From: Metaphire vulgaris
Lineage: Eukaryota; Annelida; Clitellata; Crassiclitellata; Megascolecidae
DNA: 64,000 nt
Direction of reading: 5' to 3'
Assembly: GCA_018105865.1 (NCBI GenBank)
Contig: CM030840.1
Location: 13,604,294-13,668,293 of the forward strand
Shown: positions 22,504-33,700 of the stretch, piece by piece
How the letters are laid out: each line of letters begins with the position of its first letter
Numbering within the stretch: the first letter of the stretch is position 1
Translations under genes and position numbers: made by a program
Notes under the pieces: generated by a model
Database searches by the model: none
What the model was told of the DNA's origin: nothing
Seen by the model: only the letters and a program-made list of their open reading frames with translations

Positions 22504-25500
22504 AGACCGTTTGTTTCTCTCATTTTCAACACAAATATCTAATATCTCGGTCGCTCATGTTTCACATACAATGTATATATACGGGACTTACGACACTTAC
22601 GTCCATTCCTAAACTTCCGTACAGCTTTCATGATTGCCACCTCTATTGTTCATTCAAAAATGGATCACTGCAACTCCCTCTACATTAATGTTCACAAAAA
22701 CAAATAGCACGCCTTCAAGCAATACAAAATGCTTTGGCATGAGCTGTTACGAGAACCTCAAAAGCTCACCACATCACTCCGGTCCTGAAATCGTTTCACT
22801 GGCTCAAAGTTCCAGAACGGATAAATTTCAAGATTCTATGCCTGACCTACAACGCCATCCAATTCTCAAAGTCCACGTATCTTCGTAATCTCTTTACCAT
22901 TCAAGCGCAACGGTCAACTCGTTCATCTGCCAGCCTGACACTCATTCGATCATTGGCCACGGCACTCAAATTTTCAGGTCGGTCGATCTCATACACTGCG
23001 CCTTGTCTCTGGAATGATCTTCCGTCAGAGATCCGAAAGATCAATAACTCGGGTTCTCTTCAGTCCATAAATCCGTCACCATTGGCCAACACTCCACAAA
23101 CTTTCCAACTTTTCCAGAAACCCTATGATGAAATCCTTACTAAAGGCCAGCATTCTATCCACCGCAAATTTTGTTATCATCCTCCGTAAAATATTTTGCT
23201 GCGACTGCCTACCTGGATCGACAACATTAACCACCATGGACTACGGACTATGGATTTACCCAGATTGAGCGCTCGTGAATAAGCTGGTGCACTGCGCTAA
23301 GCTTTCGGGCAGCGCTATAGAAATTTTGTGTTTACATACTTTACTTGTTTCTGAATACCGCGGGTTGCTGTCATGTGACATCGATTTTAAATAAGCTTCT
23401 CTAGATTCGCTAGGTTATTGTAATAAATGCCACAATTTTCACATCTAGTTTTCGATTTCAACTTCTTTAATAGTGACGTATAGTCCAGCGGTTCCCGACC
23501 CTTAGAAAAATTGTACCCCTAGCAAAATTCGAACTTCGCGCGTACCCTCTAGGCCAGTGGCGTGCAGAGGAAGGGGCTATGAGGCGGTGGCCTCGGGCAT
23601 TCACCAGATAGGGGCATACAAATGAAAGGTCAAGTATGGGTATATGCTATATTAATTGCAAATTTCAAGAAATACAACATGCATAAAGGTTTTTTTGACC
23701 TGGCAACGTTTTTCTGCTCGTAAATGTTTTTTTCACTTAAAAGCCGGAAAGAATATAATAGTTCTATTAGGCTAAATCTAGAGTTAAATCACGTTCCTGT
23801 CTGCTTACTTCATTCACCGTCTACCGTGCTGCTTCCCCAGAGATGCTCATGAGTCCATGTTTAAGAGCTGAACCCAGCCCAACAAATCTCCAACCCAACC
23901 CATGCCGGTGTCACGAAATAAAGTCTCCCCCCCCAAATGAAGTCTCCGCGGGAGGTTTTATTTTAAGACAACATATCCTTCGGAGAATTTCTTTTAGAAT
24001 GAAGTCGCCTTATTTAAAACATACTCTCCCTTTTGCCTTTTGCGTGAGGACAGAAAGACTCGGCGACGTCGACTCGGCACCGAACGACTCGGCGACGAAC
24101 GATTCGGCACCCGATGGAGTCGGCGACAAACAACTCGGCGAGAGAGTCAATAAAGTTTATGGTGTTGGGAGAGTTGAAAGGCGTTGGGGCGGGGAGGGGA
24201 GGGTTAGCACAGGGGCGCCCATCTCCCTGGCTATTGGAAGCAGCGTTCCCCCTTCCATGTGCTACTGTAACATGATACCAAAACTCAGGGGGGAATTTCC
24301 TCCCTCTAGCTTTTTTAGGAAGCATTTCTAGTATATATTCCTTATGGCTGATTACTGTTACTTTTAATTATCTAACCACGTAGGCCTACTTGTTAAACCA
24401 GATCATTCGAAAATGCATTATGATGACCTTTTGGTTTTCCTTTTTTAGTTGTAATAAAGTGTTCCATGAGTCTCGTATTTCTTCAATATTTTCTACAAAC
24501 GATTTTTTGGTCTCAACGTCTTCTTAACCTTCCTCCGCTGTCAACAACTGTCAGACCTTTCTCAATACTCCCCCCTCTATTTTGTTCATGTTATTACTGG
24601 ACATCCCCTGGTCTAATCAACTTGGAATTGACCCGAAATAAATTTCTTCATTGACTTAAATAAACCATCATATGAGTATAGAATGTTGAACTTAAAATTT
24701 TTAACACATTTCACAACTCGTTGAAATATAACTGACAGTTGTATAAATTTCATATAAATTTCGGGAGTTTTTAAGCAGAAAATAAAATTTTTAAGTTGGG
24801 CAGCGCAATGTTTTCTAAGAGTTTCATGATCCATCATCCATGATGATGATTGACAACTGCTTCGCTGTTTCATTGTATTGATAGACTTATTATTCTATAT
24901 AGCCTTATACAACTTACATACATTTCTACTCGTCTTACCCACCCATCCACCCCAACCGTCTCCTCTTCCCTTCTCACACACGCATCTCTCACTCCCTCTA
25001 CAACACCCCACCCCTCCCATCCTTTCCAACCTATAATCTATCCTATTCGTCGCCGAGTCGTTCGTCGCCGACTTGATCGGGTGCCGAATCGTTCGTCGCC
25101 GAGTCGACGTCGCCGAGTCGTTCGGCGCCGAGTCGTTCGTCGCCGAGTTTTAGCGTACCCGAGATCTGCGCAGATATTATAATCATTATTTCCGTGTCTT
25201 TTAATACAGAACCACCTAATTCGATGCAATAAATCCTTATTCTTTGTAATTAAATTGGGCTAATGTCAGCTAAATGCGCCGCTAGCGCTATAATAATGTT
25301 AACCAGGGTCGCCGAGAGGGGAGCTGTGGGCGAATGCACAGGGGCCCGGCGGTCTGGAGGGGGTCCGAGCCGATGATGAAGATTCATAATTAACAATAAT
25401 ACCAATAATAATACCAAAAATAGGACATTTAGGTCCCGGGTCAAATGGAAACTGGACGTTTGGTTTCCAAATCATAAGGGACGGAGAGTGTGTTTTGAAG

Positions 25501-27677
25501 AATTTCTATACCTCATCTATAACCACACATAACAGCAATTTACCTCAAAAAATTCCAATAAATGATAGGTCTACTAAGCATATAATAAAGTTCTTTATAT
25601 ATCTCCTTCCATAACCATACATAGACATAAGCAATATCACGATGATAAGCTCCAACAAATGATATAATAAGCATAGAATAAAGTTCTTTATATGTCTCCT
25701 TCCATTTTGCAATCTCTTTAAGTCAATTATTATCATCAAATACCAACATGACTATGCATTTGAAAGTAAAGATCTATAACTCTCCTGTTTTTGGACTCAA
25801 TTTTTAAGCGATGACAGCGTTTATAGTAGACTGCCAAAGTTCATCCATAACAGAGACCCTACGAAGCCACATTTTTTAATAAGTCCACATTGACCAAACA
25901 CTAATTATATTATTATAACTATGAATTTGAGTTTAAAGATCACCTCTTTCTAATCGCTGTATCACAGATTAATACTTAGGCACAAATTCTTTCTTCCTCA
26001 ATGATCCGGGACCTGAACGCCCTGTACCCATTTGACTCGGGACCTAAATGGTCGGAACTATTTGTTCGGACCTATTAGGCGGGACCTATTTGTCCCGTAC
26101 CACCCAACCCACCATAATATATGGCATTTTTAAAGGTACACTCCATAGGCTCAGCGCCCGTACGGAGAACCGAAGCGTTAGGGCATTCAGTTTTCAATTT
26201 CTTAAACCATGACTTACTTTCTGACCATGCCCAACCCAATCCAACCCATCCCAACCCTTGGGTTAACCCAACTCATGGTCATCTCTGGCTTCCACGCACC
26301 AACTCTGACCGATTTCTGGAATTGACCTGGATTTGAAGCACCATCAAGTGATACCTTTGAATATTAGAATTTGTGCCATAGAGGTTGCTATATTAAAATA
26401 ACCTCACCAAGCGATTCAATGATGCTGAGCTAATTACAAAACAAACTCACGAGATAATGTGTAACTCCAAGCGAAAAGGCCCGATTTATAAATCGCTCCT
26501 TCCTCCTGTACTTGACAGTGGAAATAAGAACTTGAATATGTCATCTGAGCAGTGTCGATAGAGAGAACCTGACCGTTGCTCTTTAAACTCTGGCCAGCAA
26601 CTACGGCCCCATCTACAGTTATGGCCGGTCCACTGGAAGTGTTCTGTAAGTACCCGCTGGAACCGTACCAAAAGTAATACATTTTAGGCCGGAAACCCTG
26701 TGGAGTGAAAGATGATGTCGCACTGCAGTTGATTTCAATTACGTCTCCTTCTGTGAACTGCGTCTTTCCCGATAAACTGTTGAGATAGACAGCGACATTT
26801 CCTACAAAACCGGGTTTTAAAGAGAAATTCATTAAATGTGCTTGTTGGAATGCATTAGGGTTAGATGGTGCATTATATGGCTTATCCTCTGCCCTACTTA
26901 GAGGCAATCACGGAATGCAACCATCTTCGGATCCTATTTTATTCTTTATTCACTTTGCAATTATTGTGTCCAAGAGGAAACTGCAAACTCATTGAAAAGA
27001 TGGTCGTTATAGAGAAATAGATGTTTATATCATCAACAATTTTTACTCAGAACAATTGTGCAGTCACGCTGAATGGTCAAATTCTGCATAGTGGCTGAAT
27101 ACAGTACTGTACAGTATAGTGTATACTGTATATGAAACTGCTGCATAATTAGATGTGTGGCGAAATTACAAAATTTATCAGCAAAATAATTGCTAACATA
27201 ATACAATTACATGCGATTTCCAATAATAATATTAGTTGCGTAATTTTTGTCTAAACGTTCCTGGAGATTAAGTTTTAGGTATTCGGTAGATGGCACCAAG
27301 CATTGTAGTGTAATAATCGGTTGACATTAGTGAGTTTATCAAACCTTTTATAAGCGGCCACGAGGCTGTATATAAGGAGCTCCGGGTAATGCTTACGGGG
27401 CGGTTAGCTGGGGCAAAACTCGGCTTGGCAACTAAATGTGTGACTGCACTTTCGGTAAGGGAAAGTGCTAAAAACCGCTTCAGCTGTTATCAACTGGCGG
27501 ACTGCCATCAACGATAGAACCGCGGTGCGGGCAGGAGAGAAGCAGACGAGTGCGAAAGTGCGTTTGTCGGTCGAGCCTAAGGCGGCGAGGCACCTTCTTT
27601 TACCGAAAGAGACGACGTCTTTGGGACGAGAGCGCTAAGGCGATCAGACCGGGATGAGAGACGATGTGTTCAGTTAC

Positions 27678-27738
<61 letters not shown>

Positions 27739-30700
27739 CAGGACAATTTATTCGGCGTCGTAAGCATAACCAAGGCTAAAGTCAAAGGCGCCTAACAACA
27801 GAAAGAAACTTTGAACAAGTGCGTCTTAATGTTCTAGTAAGGAAATTCGTTAAGACAAGTCAATGCCTTCACGTACATGGGAACTATTATTACAAGCGAT
27901 GTTATATGCGAGAAAGAAGTAAAGTCATGTTTGGCAAAAGCCCGTGCAGCAAATGCCTCCTTGACCCAAATATATAAACTCACGGAATATCACTTACAGA
28001 AAAATTCGACTGTGAAAAGCCTTGGTATGGTAAATAGCGAGATATGGTTGGGAGAACTTGACAATGGCAAAAAAGACGAAACTCGCTTTGGAGGCGTTCG
28101 AGATTAAACGATTAAGATCAATACTTAGAGTGGCTTGGATAGCGAAGAGGACCAACGAATGAGTTACGAAAAATCGAATATTAGAAAATCCTTTTAAAAA
28201 ACGTCAAAAGAAGAAAACTGACATTTTGGGCACATGGTAAGGAAGCAAGAGAAAGAGATCGTACAAGGTATACAATTCCAGGAAGAAGGGCTCAATAAAG
28301 GCCGAGGATATCCTGGCTCAACAACATCTGAACCTGGACGGAACGTTCAACATATCTACCATGCCAATAGGGTAACTAAATATAGGCAGCAATGGAAACG
28401 GATAATCCATAGTGAGATCAACCCTCGGAGCGAGCAATGTTCAAGAAGACGAATTATAGGGCCCAAGAGATAAAAACAATCTTTAAGGTTAACCCATTCG
28501 TGCCTTGCGTCCCATGAATGGGACGCTTGCTAAAAAGTTATTACAAACGCCCTTTCTTCCGGTTTTAAATTTAAATTCAGACCAAATGTTTCTTAACATG
28601 CTTTATTTTTAGACTGAGTTATTGAATGATTTTGAAATCCACTGATTGTGATTCACGAAGCGCTTTTGTAGGCAGCTTGCTAAAATTGTAGTTTTCAATT
28701 TTCTTGACAAGAAAAAAAATTTGCAGTTATTATTTGCACCCGTTTGGTATCCGCGAGTAATCCTGTTACTGTAGGTAAATAAATTTTATTGTCGCTGATG
28801 TATTTTTAATTGTTATTTTGTGATTCTGTGATTTTTATCGGTCATAAAATAGGTGTCCAATTGTATGGGACGGTCATGAAATTGATGTCCCCGCTGTATG
28901 GGACGCTAGGTACGAGAGGGTGGGCTATTTGTGCAATATTAGAATACAGAATTTCAATAAAGGTTTTGACTAAATAAGTAAAACTCGTATCTTTTGTTTG
29001 AATTATAGTTTGTGCACTATATAAGTGCCATAGTGGTTAAATTAGATGTATATGCTGATTTAGGCCTTATTAGGCTATAACATATAAACTTTAGTCAAAT
29101 ATCAATGTAGAAATTACTAAAGATGACCGCAAGCAGAAAATTTAAGGTACAGGCTTGAAATTGTGTCTATGTTTGAAGATGAGTTGGACTTTCATGCAGT
29201 TGATGTGTATGATGTGTATATAGCTCAACCAAATGACCCGTGTTGTCAGTGGCGGCTCCAGGATTTGGTAAGTGGGGGTGGCAACTTCTAACCATGGGGT
29301 CAACCATTTGTTGATAGGTATGTAGTAGTAGTGAGTATAAGGCAGGGGCGTCATTTGGGAGGGCTGGGGGGCCGTGGCTCCCCCAGGAAATAAAAAAATA
29401 ATTTATAATGTACTAATGTGCAAATAATCGCAAATATTGCCAAAATTTGCCCAAAAATAGGAAAAAATTTACAAATTTGCCAAAATTGGCCCAAAAATTG
29501 CCAAAAATTGCCAAAAATTTGCAAAAATTCCCAAAATTTGCAAAAAATTGCCTAAAAATTGCAAAAATTGTCTAAAAATCGCAAAAAATCCCTGAAATTT
29601 GCACAAATTGCCAAAAATTTGCACAAATTTGCCAAAAAGTTGCCAAAATATTTTCTTACACCCTAAGAAAAGTTTGAAATGACGCCACTGGTATAAGGTC
29701 ACAACAGGTGGGCCACTGGCGGGGCCAGGCATTCAATAAGGGGTGGGGGCAAGGACCCCTCAGGACTCCTCATAATTCATCAGTTCAACAGCAACATGGG
29801 AGGGTCGATGAGACGGATCAAATTATTTCTTCTTATAGAGTTCGATCTGATTCTGGTAATTGGTGGTGACCTCTGTTCGCCTATTTACTGGACGTGGCAA
29901 TGCAAACGCACGACTGCTTTACAAGATGAAAACAGCAGCACAGGTCCAGTAAAAGGATCAGTTGGAATTTATAAAAATATGTGCAACATTATATTTCGTG
30001 TATCATTTCTTGGAAAGACCCTCAGCTGGCCTACCTTTAGGTCCTCCAAAGAAGCTAAGCACCAGAGTTCTTACTGAAGTTAGAAAAGATGGAGTTGGCC
30101 ATTAGGCTACAAGGAAGCAATTTGAGCTCAAAGACGGTGTGCTGTGTGTGGAGCAAAAGTTAATAAAACAGTGCAGAAAATGCAATGTCGGACTTCACAT
30201 TGCTTGTTTTGCCTCATTTAATTCCAATAGATACATGGTTTCATGATTACTTTAATAGTTGTAAGCTCAATTGGACTGTATGGTGACTAACTTTCAATCA
30301 GTGTGCTGCTTGATGAGTGGCAATTTTGGATTTTACTTTACCAAAACGCCCCACACTCTCGTGCCTAGCGTCCCATTTATGGGACGCTAATAACATTTGG
30401 TAAATCTCAATAATTACGAAAGCTTCGATAAAAACCTGTTATTAGGGGCTAATAGTTGCGCCCTATGTACAATATTTTCGCCTTTTACAAAAGAAAAAAG
30501 TTCAGGCATGAATGGGTTAAGAATTCGAGTTGGTAGGATATCCAGGGTACACTGACTGGATGGATACAACCGTTTTAGTTTTAACTCTCATTAGAACTTT
30601 GGGGTGCAAACACACCCCCAACGTGTACATAATGTAAAAGAATGCGAATTTTGGGGAATGGTTTTATGACATTGTTCGTATACATTCAGCGCCTAATACA

Positions 30701-33700
30701 GTGTTCAGTTTTTAAAAAATAATTAACGCATCTCCCAAGTAGTGGGGTTTACTGTCTGGGGTGCAAATACACCCCATATTGTGAATATGGGAGCAATAGG
30801 ATTACATTTACAATAAATTATTTTTGTATGGTTGGATATTTTTTACTATAAACGCAGACACGGTTTTTAGTCACACCAATAATAATAATAATAATTATGC
30901 ACTTCTATAGCACCATTTCTAATACTCAAGGGTATCAATCGATGGTACTTCAAATCTATCAGCAAAAGATCAGGTCATTCCAGAGATCAGTCAGAGGGAA
31001 ACAGCAAGACAGACTATGGAGGAAATGCTAGTTGGAAGAGATGTGTTTTAAGCCTAGATCTGAAAATGCTCAGTTTATTGGAAGATCTGACAACCAGAGG
31101 GAGAGAGTTCCAGATTTTTGGCCCAGAAATAGAAAAAGCTCTCTTACCAATTTCAGTGTTTGTTCTAGGTACATTTAACAATGAATCAGCAAATCTTGTT
31201 GGATGATAATGTTTTGGATGGTTTATCATAGATTTTAAATATTGAGGTTGGCCAGACTGCAGAATTTTAAAAACAAGGACACCAGTCTTAAAAACAATTC
31301 TTTGTTCTACTGGCAGCCAGTGTAACTTTTGAAGGACAGGTCTAATGTGATCATCACATTAGACCTGTCTAATGTGATACACCAGTATCCAGTCGGCCAT
31401 TTTTGAAGTCTGTAATTAAAGTAATTTGCATTTTTTCAGAAAATTACTAGCGATTATGGCTCGAAGATCTACGCTGACGGCTGCTGAGGTATTGCGGATG
31501 GTCCTTGAAGATGAAGGCGATGTTTCTGATGAATATGAGAGTAGTGACAGTGAATATCTACCGGGCTGCGACGAACCCTCCGATGCTGATGACCATTTGT
31601 CAGAAGAGCAATCAAGCTCCAGTGATTGTACTTCTGAGGCAGAAGATGCTCCACAGTTGGGTTCTGCACTCCCATCTGCGCCGGCTAGAAGCATGGCCAG
31701 AGGCCGTGGTAGAGGCCGGGGTTGCGGAAGGGGAACTGCAACTGCTACGCGTCCTGCAAATACAGAACGTGATGATGAACAAAATGTACTGAAAGATCGC
31801 AAGGGCCGAATTTGGTCTACAAACCCGCCAGCTGTACATCGTAGAGAAGTTCAGGATATCATCAAACAGCAACCTGGTGTTTTTGCCGACGCTCGAAAAG
31901 GCAGTCTGATAGAAGTTTTTCACCTGTATCTGACGGAAGACATTCTATCAATCATCATAAGAGAAACTAATCGAGAAGCAGACAGATGCTACAAAAGTGG
32001 AATAATGAAAAGCCGTCAAAGCAGAAGCGATGGGTTCCTGTTGATTGGATTGAAATTGATGCGTTTCTTGGACTATTGTTGCTCGCTGGTGTTTATCGTG
32101 GAAGCCAGGAAGCACTGGAAGAACTGTGGTCAAGACACAGTGGTCGATCAATATTTTTGGCTACAATGAGTGTGAATCGTATCAAGTCGCTGCTCCGTTT
32201 TTGTCGATTTGATAACAAAGTTACCCGTGAACAGCGCCGAGCAACTGACAAGCTTGCAGCCTTCCGCGACGTGTGGACCATGTTCGTCGCACAGCTGAGG
32301 AAATTTTATATACCGAGTACCGACTTGACAGTGGATGAGCAACTTGTCCCGTTTAGGGGACGATGTCCCTTCAGGCAATACATACCTAGTAAGCCTGACA
32401 AATACGAGGTGAAAGTGTGGTGGTGTTGTGGTGGATCAACAACATATCCGCTAAACGCAGAGGTGTATCTTGGTAAACAGCCAGGTCAAGAACGAGAAGT
32501 CAATCAAGGTGAACGAGTTGTGACAACGATGGTATCCTCATGGTACAGGAGTGGACGTAATGTAATAGGCGACAACTTTTTTACCAGCATTTCACTTTTT
32601 GAAGAACTTCTCCGACAGGGCTTGACGTATGTTGGCACGATGCGAAAAAAATAAACCGGATATCCCACTCCCAATGTTGTTACGCAACCGACAGGAGTTT
32701 TCTTCAGTATTTGCGTTTCATGAGAAAAAGACGCTAGTATCGTGTATTTGCGTTTCATGAGAAAAAGACGCTAGTATCGAATGTCCCAAAGAAATATAAA
32801 TCGGTAGTGTTGATTTCGACTATGCACCATGACAACCGTGTTGACGCCGACACAAAGAAGCCAGACATCATTCTTCACTATAACGCCACCAAATCTGGCG
32901 TCGACAACATGGATCACATGCTGTCTGTGTTCTCGTGTAAACGCAAGATAAATCGATGGCCAATGGTACTGTTTTTTAAACATGGTTGACGTTGCAGCAC
33001 TGGCAAGTTTCATTGTTTGGCTATGCAATGTGTCGGACTGGAGAAAAGAATCGAAATGTGCACGACGTCGTAAGTTCTTGATTACTCGTAAGTTGGGTGA
33101 ACAACTCGTGAAACCGCTGATAAGTCGCCGTCTCAATATGCCAAGTAATCTTCGCCAGAGTATCAGAGACGCCATTGCTACTGTAAGTGTAAAGTTACAG
33201 TTGTTACATGAGTGTGCGAGAGCACCAGAAGACAAGCCAGCATCTGGCCAGGGTAGATGCTACTTCTGTTCACGAAGTCGGGACAGGAAAGTGCGAAAAT
33301 TCTACAGCACCTGTGGAAAAGCTGTCTGTGCTGAACATATTCAAAACAAGTTATTATACAACAACTGTCAATAGTTATGACAGAAGTTACTCTATTTAGT
33401 AGATACTTAGCTATTTTGAACAACTTACGCAGTGTTTTTGCTGAAAACTAGATAAATAAATTTGGGGTGCATTTACACCCCAAGGTTCTGGAACGTTACA
33501 CTTTTAGAAGATTCTAATGAGGGTTAACACGGAACAAGAGTATACCAAATATTGAAAAGAACAACATTAAATTAAGTTAGAATTTGACTAATTTAAATAA
33601 AGAAATGAAATTCTATTCTACCTGATAATTTATATAGTGCTATAGTTTGGAAAAGGCCAAAGTCAAGAGCGTTTTACAAAAGGCACTCGTACGAGATACG

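Larger units (their letters stand above)
30585..33523 (+). mobile_element. Second piggyBac element with near-complete but broken transposase
   Basis: TTAA flanks (30581-30584 and 33524-33527). Ends CTCTCATTAGAA / CCCTCATTAGAA and subterminal inverted GGGGTG...CACCCC motifs on both sides. It lies only about 65 bp right of the first piggyBac. An L2-like fragment (30877-31378) sits inside its 5' part. Confidence 0.88.

Noticed and set aside
24014..25229. Arg/Thr-rich open frames on both strands
   Set aside because: They arise from the 15-bp fold-back arms in all frames.
29469..29732. Phe/Leu-rich minus frame resembling a membrane protein
   Set aside because: Translation of the TTGCCAAAA array inside a mobile element.
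31416..33235. Minus-strand frames within piggyBac 2
   Set aside because: Antisense shadows of the transposase.
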